Positions 8,796 to 17,999 are shown, counted from the stretch's first letter. The stretch: DNA of 62,132 nucleotides from an uncultured Christensenella sp. (GCA_948468595.1 CAOKIU010000007.1:1-62132); one strand, 5' to 3'. Made by a program: numbers and translations. Notes: generated from the letters alone by a model not told the origin.

Positions 8796-10166
8796 ATGAG
8801 CGATTTTGTGGACAGAGAAGTGCGCAAGCGCGACACGCAGCGCAGGCGGCAGATGGAGCGGCGCCGCTCCCACATCAATGATCCGGCGCCCAAGAAGTGG
8901 ACGCTGGTCAATATGTGGGTCTTTGGCAAGCATCTGCCGCTGGACTGGGGCGTGGTGATCTGCACGGTGATTTTGACGCTGATCGGATCGCTGATGGTGC
9001 TCTCGGCCTCGTCCTACACGATGGGTGTGACGGGCAGCGGCAACGCCATGAGCGAGTTCATGACCCAGGTGCAGGGCATGGTGCTGGGCGGCGCGGGCTT
9101 CCTGCTGATGGCGAGCCTGGATTACCGCTGGCTGAACCAGCGGTGGATCGTCATGGCGCTGTGCGGCGCTTCCTTTGTCATGCTCTTCCTGGTCAAGGGC
9201 TTGCCAACCTTGGCCAAGGTGGCGCCCTTTGTCAACAGCGGCGCGCTGTTCATCCGCTCGCCCTACCTCAACGATGCATACCGGTGGCTGCACATCGGCC
9301 CTCCGGGCAAGACGCTGCTCTCCATTCAGCCTTCCGAGATCCTCAAGGTGGCCATTGTCATCTACCTTGCGTACTACATGAACCTCAAACAGGGTTCCAT
9401 GCACCTGTTTTGGCGGAACAACTTTGGATGCCTGATGGTGGTGGGCGTGATGGTGCTGCTGCTCCTGTGGCAGCCCAACCTTTCCACCGCGTGCCTGATC
9501 GCGTTTGTGACGCTGTTTATGCTGGTGGCGGGTGGGATGCGCCTGAGCACGCTATCCCTGCTGCTGGTCATGGCCCTGGCCGCGTTTTACGTGCTGGCCA
9601 GGTATTTGATCGACGACCGGTGGATTCGCATCACCTCCTTTCTTAATCCCTGGGACGAATCGGTGAGCCAGGGCTCCGGCTACCAGCTCATCCAGAGCTA
9701 TTACGCGCTGGGCAACGGCGGGTGGTTCGGCACGGGACTGGGGCTCTCTAAGCAGAAACACCTGTTCTTGCCTTACGCCTATTCCGACTTCATTTTCGCC
9801 GTTGTGGGGGAGGAGCTGGGCTTTTTCGGGTGCGTGGGCATCCTGTCGGTCTTCCTCTCCCTGATCTTCTTCGGCCTGCGCATCGCCATCAACGCGGTGG
9901 ACCGGTTTGGGACCTATCTTGCGCTGGGCACAACGTCGCTGATCGCCTTGCAGGTGATCATAAACGTGCTGGTGGTCACGGGCTTTGCACCCACGACGGG
10001 CATCCCGCTGCCCTTTTTCACCTCCGGCGGCACGACCATGGCCATTTTCCTATCCACAATGGGATTGCTGGTCTCCGTCTCCCGGCGCCCGGCGGCCATC
10101 AAGGAAAGGCTGGCCCCGCCCGCGCTGCGGCGGCTGCGGGAGAGACTGCGCGGGGCGGAAGCGTAA
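8796..10166 (+). CDS. ftsW: SEDS peptidoglycan polymerase FtsW
   Basis: Lipid II polymerising glycosyltransferase of the divisome, about 456 residues with around ten membrane helices. A strongly basic cytoplasmic N-terminus (about residues 1-40, many Arg/Lys) precedes the first helix. Family features include the QPSEILKVA segment, the GSGYQLIQSYYALGNGGWFGTGLG loop region, and the C-terminal PTTGIPLPFFTSGGT signature. The ATG at 8796 follows GAGGAGGG at good spacing and is preferred to the ATG at 8766, whose GGAAGGA lies too close. murG, which often follows ftsW in Firmicutes, is missing here; murA comes next. Confidence 0.94.
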   Translation: MSDFVDREVRKRDTQRRRQMERRRSHINDPAPKKWTLVNMWVFGKHLPLDWGVVICTVILTLIGSLMVLSASSYTMGVTGSGNAMSEFMTQVQGMVLGGAGFLLMASLDYRWLNQRWIVMALCGASFVMLFLVKGLPTLAKVAPFVNSGALFIRSPYLNDAYRWLHIGPPGKTLLSIQPSEILKVAIVIYLAYYMNLKQGSMHLFWRNNFGCLMVVGVMVLLLLWQPNLSTACLIAFVTLFMLVAGGMRLSTLSLLLVMALAAFYVLARYLIDDRWIRITSFLNPWDESVSQGSGYQLIQSYYALGNGGWFGTGLGLSKQKHLFLPYAYSDFIFAVVGEELGFFGCVGILSVFLSLIFFGLRIAINAVDRFGTYLALGTTSLIALQVIINVLVVTGFAPTTGIPLPFFTSGGTTMAIFLSTMGLLVSVSRRPAAIKERLAPPALRRLRERLRGAEA

Positions 10167-10193
10167 TTTATTCGGGGATATGCACCTCTGCGG

Positions 10194-10227
10194 CCCCTCC
10201 TACATATTCTGCCAGGGACAGGAGGGG
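10194..10227 (+). promoter_or_regulatory. Inverted repeat covering the murA ribosome binding site
   Basis: CCCCTCC at 10194-10200 is perfectly complementary to GGAGGGG at 10221-10227, which is the Shine-Dalgarno of murA (ATG at 10233). The 20-base loop would leave the ribosome site buried in a seven-pair GC helix. The 66-base ftsW-murA gap holds little else. Confidence 0.5.
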
Positions 10228-10232
10228 TTGTA

Positions 10233-11492
10233 ATGGAGGCGTATTCCATTTTTGGAGGAAAGCCGCTCAGCGGCGAGGCCAGCGCCTTTGGGGCCAAGAA
10301 CGCGGTGCTCCCGTTGCTGGCTGCGAGCGTACTGCTCAAGGAACCTGTGCGCTTGACCGGATGTCCCGACCTTGCGGATGTGCGCAACATGCTCAAGCTG
10401 CTAGAGAGCCTGGGTTGCCGCACCGCGCGGGAGGGAATGGATTTGACCATAGAGGCGGGCGGCGCGCAGGAGCACGTGATGCCAGAGTCGCTCTCCAAGC
10501 AAATGCGCTCGTCGATCTTCATGCTGGGGCCGGTGCTCTCCCGGTTCGGAAGGGCGGATTTCACTTACCCCGGCGGGTGCGAGATCGGGCTGAGGCCCAT
10601 TGATTTGCACTTGCAGGGCCTGCGCGCCCTGGGCGCGCAGATTGAAGAGAAGCACGGGCACATCATCTGCCAGGGAAAGCTCCGCGGCGCCGCCATACAT
10701 ATGGATTACCCTTCGGTGGGCGCAACGGAAAACGTGATGATGGCCGCGGTCTGCGCAAGCGGAGATACGGTGATCCATAACGCGGCGCGCGAGCCGGAGA
10801 TTGTGGATCTGGCCAACTTCCTAAACACCTGTGGCGCCAAGGTTCGCGGCGCGGGAACGGGAACCATCATCATCCAGGGCGGCGCAAAGCTGCACGGATG
10901 CAGCTACGCCCCCTTGACCGACCGCATCTGCGCGGGTACACTGCTGGTAGCGGGGGCGGCCACCAAGGGCGACGTGTACGTGCGCGATGCCAGGGCGCAG
11001 GATATGCAGGCGCTGCTGGCGAAGCTAAAGGAAGCGGGATGCGGCATCACCGTCTATTCCGAGGGCATCCGCGTGCGCATGAGCCGCCGGCTCAAGGCGG
11101 TGCGCAGGCTGGAAACGGCGCCCTTCCCCGGCTTTCCCACCGACATGCAGGCCCAAATGATGGCGCTGCTGACCCTGGCAAAGGGAACCTCGGTGGTGGC
11201 GGAGAACGTGTTTGAAAACCGCATGTCGCACGCGGCGGAGCTGACGCGCATGGGCGCGGATATCCAGGTGAGCGGCCGCATCGCGGTGGTGCGCGGGGTG
11301 GAGATGCTCACCGGCGCCAGAGTCACCACCCGGGACCTGCGCGCGGGCGCGGCGCTATGCGTGGCGGCCCTGGCAGCCCAAGGGGAGAGCGTCATTGAGA
11401 ACATCTCCCTAATCGACCGGGGACACGATCACCTGGAGAGGACGCTTTCCGCCCTGGGCGGGCAGATTAAGCGGATTGAATTGAACGAATGA
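10233..11492 (+). CDS. murA: UDP-GlcNAc 1-carboxyvinyltransferase MurA
   Basis: First committed enzyme of peptidoglycan synthesis: transfers enolpyruvate from PEP to UDP-GlcNAc, and is the target of fosfomycin. The 419 residues form the usual two-domain inverted alpha/beta barrel. Lys22-Asn23 of the substrate site are present, and the catalytic cysteine is Cys116 in YPGGCEIGLRPIDLHL, so the fosfomycin-reactive form is expected. Its place between ftsW and ftsQ matches clostridial dcw clusters. The ATG at 10233 is preceded by GGAGGGG, which can be hidden in a hairpin. Many Firmicutes have two MurA paralogues; which one this is cannot be told. Confidence 0.95.
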   Translation: MEAYSIFGGKPLSGEASAFGAKNAVLPLLAASVLLKEPVRLTGCPDLADVRNMLKLLESLGCRTAREGMDLTIEAGGAQEHVMPESLSKQMRSSIFMLGPVLSRFGRADFTYPGGCEIGLRPIDLHLQGLRALGAQIEEKHGHIICQGKLRGAAIHMDYPSVGATENVMMAAVCASGDTVIHNAAREPEIVDLANFLNTCGAKVRGAGTGTIIIQGGAKLHGCSYAPLTDRICAGTLLVAGAATKGDVYVRDARAQDMQALLAKLKEAGCGITVYSEGIRVRMSRRLKAVRRLETAPFPGFPTDMQAQMMALLTLAKGTSVVAENVFENRMSHAAELTRMGADIQVSGRIAVVRGVEMLTGARVTTRDLRAGAALCVAALAAQGESVIENISLIDRGHDHLERTLSALGGQIKRIELNE

Positions 11493-11513
11493 GGGAATAA
11501 GGAGGAGTGGAGC

Positions 11514-12395
11514 GTGCGCGCACGGATCTATCTTGTGCTGTTTTTGCTGTTGGTGGTGATCGCGGGCAGCGCGTATGCCTGCGGCGAGGCCATGCGCGTG
11601 CGCGAGGTCGTGGTGCTGGGATGCGAGGTGAAGGACCCCGCGGTGGTTGCGGACCTGGCCAGCATTGCCAACGAGGAGAGCATCTTCAAAATCAAATTCA
11701 AAGAGGTGCGCCGCAAGATCAACGCGGACCCCTACTTTGAGGTGCAGTCCATCCGCTATGTCTTTCCCGACAAGCTGCGCATCAGCGTCAACGAGCGCAG
11801 GGCGAGCGCGGTGATCAACCACCTTGGCAGCATCATCGTGGTGGATGAGACGGGGTACATCCTGGAGGTGCTGGGGCGTCTGGACAACCTGACCCTCCCC
11901 GTCATCAGCGGTCTGCGCCTAACGGATGGATATGAGGTGGGGCAGAAGGTGACCTCCTCCCAGGAGAACCAGCTGGACGCCCTGTACGCGATTCTGGCCC
12001 AGCTGCGCGCACAGAATGCCACCCAGCTGATTTCGGAGATCAACCTGGACGCGATTTCCGACCTGTGGATGACCACGGTCAGCGGCTATGAGGTGCGCCT
12101 GGGAAATTTTGAGAACATGGAGAACAAGGTCCGCTGGCTGCGCGCCGTGGAGCCCATCCTCGTCTCCGAGGGATACCAGGGCGGCATCATCACCGTTTCC
12201 ACCGGCAAGAACGCCTCCTTTCTCCCGGCAGAAGGGGGCGGCGCACAGCCCATCGATCCCATGGCTCCCGGCGTTGGCTCCGAGCCCGGCAGCCAGGAGC
12301 CTACGGATACTCCGCCCCCGCAGGATACGCCCGCGCCGGACGCGACCCCCGCGCCTTCGGACAGCCCCGAGCCCACCGATGCGCCGCAGGCGTGA
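11514..12395 (+). CDS. ftsQ: Cell division protein FtsQ/DivIB
   Basis: Bitopic divisome protein, 293 residues. A single N-terminal membrane helix (about 5-22) is followed by a POTRA domain (about residues 25-95, with VREVVVLG and the FPDKLRISVNERRA strand) and the FtsQ beta domain. The last 50 or so residues are a Pro/Thr/Asp/Ala-rich low-complexity tail containing repeated PTDTPPPQ and APSDSPEP units, probably a disordered extracytoplasmic extension. The start is GTG at 11514 behind a strong AAGGAGGAG. It closes the first dcw transcription unit; the next gene has its own promoter. Confidence 0.88.
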   Translation: MRARIYLVLFLLLVVIAGSAYACGEAMRVREVVVLGCEVKDPAVVADLASIANEESIFKIKFKEVRRKINADPYFEVQSIRYVFPDKLRISVNERRASAVINHLGSIIVVDETGYILEVLGRLDNLTLPVISGLRLTDGYEVGQKVTSSQENQLDALYAILAQLRAQNATQLISEINLDAISDLWMTTVSGYEVRLGNFENMENKVRWLRAVEPILVSEGYQGGIITVSTGKNASFLPAEGGGAQPIDPMAPGVGSEPGSQEPTDTPPPQDTPAPDATPAPSDSPEPTDAPQA

Positions 12396-12490
12396 CGAGC
12401 GCGCAAGGGCAAACAAGGGCCGGGCAGAGAAGTGGAAGGATTTCCCGAAAATACATGGATATTGTTTCCAAATCGTAAAGACTTAAAAAT

Positions 12491-12531
12491 TGCGCCGCAA
12501 AATTCCCTGGAAAGCGCGGCGCAGACCTTTT
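12491..12531 (+). terminator. Possible weak terminator after ftsQ
   Basis: A perfect eight-base inverted repeat, TGCGCCGC (12491-12498) and GCGGCGCA (12516-12523), is followed after four bases by a short TTTT. The weak U-run and 17-base loop suggest partial termination or attenuation before the ftsA promoter. Confidence 0.4.
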
Positions 12532-12556
12532 CAATCAACCAATTTTGAAGTATAAT
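12528..12556 (+). promoter_or_regulatory. SigA-type promoter for ftsA-ftsZ
   Basis: TTTTCA (12528-12533), a 17-base spacer and a perfect TATAAT (12551-12556) lie 65 bases before the ftsA start. This would let ftsA and ftsZ be expressed independently of the upstream dcw genes. Confidence 0.65.
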
Positions 12557-12620
12557 AGAGAAATAGAATGGGTAAGTTGTGCAGACAATAAGCCTGCACG
12601 GGTTGGGAGGTAGTACACAC

Positions 12621-13802
12621 GTGAAGAGTATGGCCGCTGCCATTGAATTTGGAACCTCCAAAATCGTGACGCTGGTGGGAGAGGGGAACGGCGTGGGTCC
12701 GGCGCAGCTGCTGGGCTTCGGCGTGGTACCCTATGACGGCTATTGCGAAGGGCACTGGAACGCCTCGGACGAGGAAGTGGAGCAGGCCGTCATGAAATCC
12801 GTGCGCGAGGCGGAGCTTTCCTCGGGCAGGGAGATTAAGGAAATCTATGTCGGCGTGCCCGGCGACTTCATACATTTGGAACAAAACGAGGTTGCGCTGG
12901 ACCTGGAAAACGAGCGCCGCATCACGCCTGAGGACGTGGATGATGTGATGAACCTGGCGCTGGACTACAAAAACCAAGGGGAAGGCGTGATCATCCACCG
13001 CAGCCCCGCCTGGTTTACGGTGGACGAGCGCCGCACCATGGAGCCGGCGGGCCTGAAGGGCCGCTCCATCCGCTGCATGGCCAGCTTTGTGGTGGCCGAC
13101 GCCACCTTCCTGGAGGACATGCAGGCGCGCATGGAGCAGCAGGATATTCACATCAACGGCTACCTGGCCCCGGCCCTGGGGGAGGCGCTCCTGCTCATCC
13201 CGCCCGAGGAGCGCGACAAGGTGGCGGTGCTGGTGGACGTGGGATACCTTTCCACCGAGGTCATGTTCGTGCAGGGCGACGCGCTCATCAGCCACAAGGT
13301 GCTGCCCCTGGGCGGCGGGCATCTGGCCGCGGACCTGGCGCTGGACCTGGATGTGACGATGGACATGGCGGAAGAGCTCAAGCGCAAGTACACCTTCGGC
13401 ATTGGCCAAGACCAGCTCTCCGTGCAGGACCCGGACGGTCAAACCGTCTCCTTCCCGCGGGAGACGGTGCTGGCGATTATCGAGCCGCGCGTGGCCGAGC
13501 TTTCCGACATGGTGCACGACGCCATTGAGGAGCACGCGGACAAGCTGTCCCCGCGATCGGCCTTCTACATCACCGGCGGCGGACTCATCCTGATGCGCGG
13601 GGGCCGGGAGACCATCTCCTCGGTGGTGGAGCGGACCTTCCGCTCGCCGACGCCGCCCGCGGTCAAGCTCAACTCACCGGTCTATTCCTCGGCCATTGGG
13701 CTGCTGGAGCTGGTCTATGAATCGGTGAGCCAAATGGAAACCAAACCCCAGGAGGGCGGCGGCAAGATCGGGGGGTTCATCAAGGCGTTCTTTACCAAGT
13801 AA
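12621..13802 (+). CDS. ftsA: Actin-like cell division protein FtsA
   Basis: Membrane-tethering partner of FtsZ. The roughly 393-residue protein has the actin/Hsp70 ATPase fold: phosphate-1 motif IEFGTSKIV near residue 7, a VLVDVGYLSTEV phosphate-2 region near 205 and an adenosine motif ITGGGLILMRG near 315. The C-terminal end (GKIGGFIKAFFTK) is a short amphipathic helix, the hallmark FtsA membrane anchor. Its immediate neighbour is ftsZ. The GTG at 12621 follows GGGAGG at 10 bases; an ATG at 12630 is the alternative. The sequence diverges noticeably from well-studied FtsA, as is common in Clostridia. Confidence 0.88.
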   Translation: MKSMAAAIEFGTSKIVTLVGEGNGVGPAQLLGFGVVPYDGYCEGHWNASDEEVEQAVMKSVREAELSSGREIKEIYVGVPGDFIHLEQNEVALDLENERRITPEDVDDVMNLALDYKNQGEGVIIHRSPAWFTVDERRTMEPAGLKGRSIRCMASFVVADATFLEDMQARMEQQDIHINGYLAPALGEALLLIPPEERDKVAVLVDVGYLSTEVMFVQGDALISHKVLPLGGGHLAADLALDLDVTMDMAEELKRKYTFGIGQDQLSVQDPDGQTVSFPRETVLAIIEPRVAELSDMVHDAIEEHADKLSPRSAFYITGGGLILMRGGRETISSVVERTFRSPTPPAVKLNSPVYSSAIGLLELVYESVSQMETKPQEGGGKIGGFIKAFFTK

Positions 13803-13841
13803 GCGAAACCATTTTATGTTGAACGGATAGGGGGATTTTCA

Positions 13842-15179
13842 GTGCTGGAATTCGAACAGGAAGTCGTGGCTGGAGCGAGCATCAAGGTCGTGGGCTGCGG
13901 CGGCGCGGGCAATAACGCCGTAAACCGCATGGTGGAATACGGCCTGCGCGGCGTGGAATTTGTTTCCATCAACACCGACCGCCAGGCGCTTGCGCAGTCT
14001 AAGGCGGAAAATAAGATCCAGATCGGCGAAAAGCTGACCAAGGGCCTGGGCGCGGGCGCGAAGCCCGAAATCGGCAAGGCTGCGGCCGACGAGAGCAAGG
14101 ATGAGATTTCCAAGATGCTCAAGGGCAGCGACCTGGTCTTCATTACCGCCGGCATGGGCGGCGGAACCGGCACGGGCGCGGCCCCCGTGGTGGCGCAGAT
14201 CGCCCGCGAGATGGGCATCCTCACCATTGGCGTTGTGACCAAACCCTTCCTGTTTGAGGGCCGCCAGAGAATGCTCAACGCGGAAAAGGGCATCATGGAG
14301 CTCAAGGCGCAGGTGGATACGCTGGTGGTCATCCCCAACGACAAGCTGTTGCAGATCGTGGGCAAGAACACCTCCCTGCCCGACGCCTTCCGCATGGCGG
14401 ACGACGTGCTGCGCCAAGGCATCCAGGGCATTTCCGATCTGATCGCCGTGCCGGCGCTGATCAACCTGGACTTTGCCGATGTCAAGACCATTATGCAGTC
14501 CCGCGGAATGGCGCACATGGGCATCGGCCTTGGCAAGGGCGAAAACCGCATGGTGGAGGCCGCCAAGCAGGCGATCTCCAGCCCGCTGCTGGAGACCAGC
14601 ATCGACGGGGCCAAGGCGGTGCTCATCAACATCACCGGCGGAAACGCCATCGGCATCCTGGAGGTCAACGAGGCGGCCTCGCTCATCGCGCAGGCGGCCG
14701 ATCCCGAGGCCAATATCATCTTTGGCGCGGGCATTGACGAGACCTTTGACGACGAGGTGCGCATCACCGTCATTGCGACCGGCTTTGAGGGCGCGGAGTA
14801 CAACGTGCCCAAGACCCCGGCACAGACCGCCGCCGCCACAAGGCCCGCGCAGTCCCCGCAGAACGACGGCGTGACCGAGCGCATCCCCATGTGGGTGCGC
14901 GATGAGCGCAGCGCCCAGCAGCCCCGGGCTAACCGCCTGCGCGATCTCAGCCAGCAGGAGCAGGACGCGGCGCCCGCCGCCCCGGCAGAGCCCCGCTACG
15001 AAGAGAGCGAGCCGGCCTCCGCGTTCGACGATTATCAGACGCCCCAGCCGGTGCGCCCGATGCGCGGCCAGCGCGTCTTTGGCGAGGAGGAGGACATCCC
15101 CGATGCGCCCGCCCAGCCCGCGCGCCGCGGCTACAACAACGACGTCCCCGCTTTCCTGCGCCGCACCCCCAAGAAATAA
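13842..15179 (+). CDS. ftsZ: Tubulin-like division GTPase FtsZ
   Basis: Forms the cytokinetic Z-ring. The 445-residue protein has the [11 protein letters not shown] nucleotide-binding segment near residue 20, the tubulin signature [11 protein letters not shown] near 107-117 and the synergy T7-loop [11 protein letters not shown] near 210. A Pro/Ala/Gln-rich linker of about 110 residues leads to the conserved C-terminal peptide DVPAFLRR, which binds FtsA and SepF. The start is GTG at 13842 behind ATAGGGGGA. A strong terminator follows, so ftsZ ends the unit. Confidence 0.97.
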   Translation: MLEFEQEVVAGASIKVVGCGGAGNNAVNRMVEYGLRGVEFVSINTDRQALAQSKAENKIQIGEKLTKGLGAGAKPEIGKAAADESKDEISKMLKGSDLVFITAGMGGGTGTGAAPVVAQIAREMGILTIGVVTKPFLFEGRQRMLNAEKGIMELKAQVDTLVVIPNDKLLQIVGKNTSLPDAFRMADDVLRQGIQGISDLIAVPALINLDFADVKTIMQSRGMAHMGIGLGKGENRMVEAAKQAISSPLLETSIDGAKAVLINITGGNAIGILEVNEAASLIAQAADPEANIIFGAGIDETFDDEVRITVIATGFEGAEYNVPKTPAQTAAATRPAQSPQNDGVTERIPMWVRDERSAQQPRANRLRDLSQQEQDAAPAAPAEPRYEESEPASAFDDYQTPQPVRPMRGQRVFGEEEDIPDAPAQPARRGYNNDVPAFLRRTPKK

Positions 15180-15195
15180 GCGCTTTGCGCCTCAT

Positions 15196-15228
15196 CCCTC
15201 GCGCGTTTGACGCGCGGGGGATTTTTTT
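15196..15228 (+). terminator. Rho-independent terminator after ftsZ
   Basis: A GC-rich stem built from CCCTCGCGCG and CGCGCGGGGG around a five-base loop is followed directly by seven T residues. Confidence 0.9.
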
Positions 15229-15238
15229 GCGTCAGACG

Positions 15239-15290
15239 TTGACAAGATTGTCAATGCTTGGTATACTGATTGCGGTGGACAAATTGTTAA
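15239..15290 (+). promoter_or_regulatory. blaI-M56 promoter with BlaI-type operator
   Basis: TTGACA (15239-15244), a 17-base spacer and TATACT (15262-15267) form a strong SigA promoter. The -35 is embedded in a perfect 16-base dyad, TTGACAA-GA-TTGTCAA (15239-15254). A weaker related dyad, TGGACAA-A-TTGTTAA, lies downstream around 15276-15290, near the ribosome site. BlaI/MecI repressors bind such ACA/TGT dyads as dimers, so autorepression is expected. Confidence 0.75.
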
Positions 15291-15302
15291 TGGAGGCGCG
15301 CC

Positions 15303-15677
15303 ATGGAAGAGAGACGGTCGGTAACAGACAGCGAGTGGAAGATCATGGAGCTGCTGTGGCAAGAGGAGAGCATGACCATGCCCCAGATCACCAAGGCGCT
15401 CGCCCGGGAGACGGGATGGAGCAAGTACACGGTGATCTCCCTGCTCAAGCGCATGTGCCAAAAGGGCAGCGCGGCGGTGATTCCGGGCACCAGCCCAATG
15501 GCGTATCGCGCCCTGATCCCGCGGGGCGAGGCGGTGCTCTCGGAGACGCGGCAGGTGGTGCGCAAGGTGTTCGGCGGGCGGAGCGCGCTGCTCATCAGCC
15601 AATTGGTGGAGCAGAACGACCTGACGGATGAGGAGATCGACGATTTGATGCACCTGTTGGAAGAGCACCGAAAGTAA
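15303..15677 (+). CDS. BlaI/MecI-family winged-helix repressor
   Basis: Dimeric transcription repressor, 124 residues. The N-terminal winged helix shows the family pattern VTDSEWKIMELLW (about residues 7-19), a recognition helix in GWSKYTVISLLKRM (about 38-51), and an acidic C-terminal dimerisation helix. In BlaI/MecI systems the repressor is inactivated by proteolysis after signalling through the M56 membrane protease encoded next door; here the protease gene begins 12 bases after this stop. A perfect dyad in the promoter supports autoregulation. No beta-lactamase or PBP target gene is adjacent, so its regulon is unknown. Confidence 0.9.
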   Translation: MEERRSVTDSEWKIMELLWQEESMTMPQITKALARETGWSKYTVISLLKRMCQKGSAAVIPGTSPMAYRALIPRGEAVLSETRQVVRKVFGGRSALLISQLVEQNDLTDEEIDDLMHLLEEHRK

Positions 15678-15689
15678 AGGGGAACGGCG

Positions 15690-17999
15690 ATGAAGACAAT
15701 ACTGACGATGAGCCTTGCGGGCAGCCTGCTGCTCGTGCTGGTGATGGCGGTGCGCCTGGCGCTGGGCAACCGCCTGCACCCGCGCGTGCTGTACATGCTG
15801 TGGCTGCCGGTGGCGCTGAGCTTGCTGCTGCCCGTGCGGGCGCCCAGCGCGGTGAGCGTGTGGAACGCGCCCGCTGCGCGCCGCATCGACCGGGAGATCA
15901 CCCAGCGCATCGCAGTGGTGCGGCAGGTCCCCTCACAGCCGGCCGGCGCGCCCGTCGCCCCTGCGCATCAACCATCACAGGCGCAGGGCGCGGCGACGCC
16001 CGCGGAAAAAGAGGCGGCCGCGCCCCGGAAAACGGGATGGAGGATCAATGCCTGGGACGCCGCGTGCATGGCTTGGGGAGTGGGCGCGGCTGGGGTGGCG
16101 GTCTACATCCTGGCGGTGAACCTGCGCTTTGCCGCGCGGGTGAGGAGATCGCGCGTGCCCGTGGACCTGCCCCGCGCGCTGGGGCGCAGGCTGGGACGGG
16201 TGCGGGTGTGCTGCTCGCGCGCGGTGCCCTCGCCCTGCCTGGTGGGGCTGATCAGGCCGTGGATCGTCGTGACGCCCGCCGCGTTGGAGAGCAGGGAGCG
16301 CCTGGAGCATGTGCTGGTGCACGAGCTCTCCCACTGGCGGCAGGGAGACCAGGCGTTTGCGCTCCTGCGCTTTGCGGCGCTGATCGTGCATTGGTTCAAT
16401 CCCCTGGTGTGGATTGCCGCCGCCATGAGCAAGACGGATGGAGAAAACGCCTGCGATGCGCTGGCCATCCGCACCCTGGGCGAGGACAAGCGCATGGACT
16501 ACGGCAAGACCTTGCTATCCTTTTTGCGGGCAAGACCCGCGGCTGCGAGCCTGATGAGCGCCACCACCGCGATGACTCAGGGCCGCAAACAGATCAGAAG
16601 GAGGATTACTTTGATTGCGAAGAGACGGAAATACACCGGACTGCTGGCGGCGCTCGTCGTCGCGGCCGTGCTGACGGGATGCGCCGTGACCATCACCGGC
16701 GCCAAGCCCGAAGAGACGCCGGAGGCGCTGCTGCCCAGCGCCTCGCCCACGGGCAGCGCGCAGCCCACCCAAGCGCCGGAAGACGCGGCGGAACCGGATT
16801 GGTATCCGGAAAAGGTCCGCGCGCGGATGGAGGAATACGAGGCGTCGCTTGACGGCAAGGTGGGCGCCTTTGAGGACATGACCGCGGAGGAGGCGCTGTC
16901 CGCCCTGCCCGAGCTGGAGGCTGACTTCCTGTGCTTCGGCCGGAAAAACGCGGCGGGAGACGCATACATAGTGGCCTACCTGCGGCCGCGCCCCATGAGC
17001 CAGCCCATCGCGGAGACGCACACGAGAACGGCGGAGATCTATTCGGACACGCGGTATTTGCAGATTGAGGAGTACGGACTGGACGAGAACGGGGAATTTG
17101 TGACGCTGAGAACCTATGAGCTCAGCGGCGAGGTGGCCCTGAGCCAACTGGAAGACCACTACTTCCTCATCGTGCTCTCCCACCAGGATGAAATCATGAT
17201 CGATGCGCTGGATCAAAACCTGATGGCGCGCATGCGCTTTGGTCAGACCTTGGGCCTGACGGCCAAGCGGCCCGAGCAGGCGCCCTATCTGGCGCTGGAA
17301 TGCTTCCTCAACGACGCCTCCATCGCGGCGACGGGATACCATGAGCCGGTGCCCTACTACATGCCGCTGGAGGGCGATCTGTGGCAGAATATGCAGCTGC
17401 GCTTGAGCGCGGCGCAGGTGCAAAAGATCGATAAGAATCAGAATTGGGAGAAATTCTGGCGCGGAATCGTGCGGACGGGAATCGTGCTGTACCTCAGCGA
17501 AGAGGAGAGCTACGTACTGTGTACGGACAGGTTGTTGGTCCAAGAGGGACAGGATATGACCGGCGTGATTGAGGATGAAGAGCTGGTGAAGCTGCTGCAC
17601 GATACCATCCGCGACAGAACGGGCATGGACCCGACGGGATTTTCTCTCCGTTGGTTTGGCAAGGGGCTGTCCCAGGCCACGCTGGAGTTCCCCGACTACA
17701 TGGCCGATGGCGTTGTTGTTCGCACCCAGACGTTGCAGGACGTGGATGCGCTGGCCGACTTGTGCGCGCTGTTCCTAGAGAAGAGCCGCCCGATGAACGG
17801 TGGATCGGCTTGCCCGTTCGGGGCGCGGCTGGAGGCCACGCGGTTGGACGGCAAGAAGATGACGCTGCACTTTGCCTCGGACTCTTGCGATACCTTTTTC
17901 AAGGATGGGATTTATTACGAGTATTCCGGAAGCCAAGAGGACCTCTTCAAGCTTTTCCCGGAATGCGCCCCGCGTTCGGCGGAGGAACCTGCGCAATAG
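15690..17999 (+). CDS. M56-family (BlaR1/MecR1-like) membrane metalloprotease sensor
   Basis: Predicted signal-transducing zinc protease, 769 residues. Several N-terminal membrane helices surround the catalytic motif HELSH at 211-215, with the ENACD segment near 252-256 supplying the third ligand region. After a basic stretch comes another hydrophobic segment ending VLTGC near residue 331, which looks like an internal lipobox, then a Thr/Pro/Ser-rich linker and a roughly 400-residue extracytoplasmic domain. That domain lacks a recognisable penicillin-binding SxxK...KTG set, so the ligand is probably not a beta-lactam bound in the BlaR1 way. It is co-transcribed with the BlaI-like repressor. 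Confidence 0.82.
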   Translation: MKTILTMSLAGSLLLVLVMAVRLALGNRLHPRVLYMLWLPVALSLLLPVRAPSAVSVWNAPAARRIDREITQRIAVVRQVPSQPAGAPVAPAHQPSQAQGAATPAEKEAAAPRKTGWRINAWDAACMAWGVGAAGVAVYILAVNLRFAARVRRSRVPVDLPRALGRRLGRVRVCCSRAVPSPCLVGLIRPWIVVTPAALESRERLEHVLVHELSHWRQGDQAFALLRFAALIVHWFNPLVWIAAAMSKTDGENACDALAIRTLGEDKRMDYGKTLLSFLRARPAAASLMSATTAMTQGRKQIRRRITLIAKRRKYTGLLAALVVAAVLTGCAVTITGAKPEETPEALLPSASPTGSAQPTQAPEDAAEPDWYPEKVRARMEEYEASLDGKVGAFEDMTAEEALSALPELEADFLCFGRKNAAGDAYIVAYLRPRPMSQPIAETHTRTAEIYSDTRYLQIEEYGLDENGEFVTLRTYELSGEVALSQLEDHYFLIVLSHQDEIMIDALDQNLMARMRFGQTLGLTAKRPEQAPYLALECFLNDASIAATGYHEPVPYYMPLEGDLWQNMQLRLSAAQVQKIDKNQNWEKFWRGIVRTGIVLYLSEEESYVLCTDRLLVQEGQDMTGVIEDEELVKLLHDTIRDRTGMDPTGFSLRWFGKGLSQATLEFPDYMADGVVVRTQTLQDVDALADLCALFLEKSRPMNGGSACPFGARLEATRLDGKKMTLHFASDSCDTFFKDGIYYEYSGSQEDLFKLFPECAPRSAEEPAQ

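Noticed and set aside
15690-17999. Calling the M56 protein a beta-lactam sensor BlaR1
   Set aside because: The penicillin-binding SxxK/KTG motifs are not seen in the outside domain and no beta-lactamase is adjacent.
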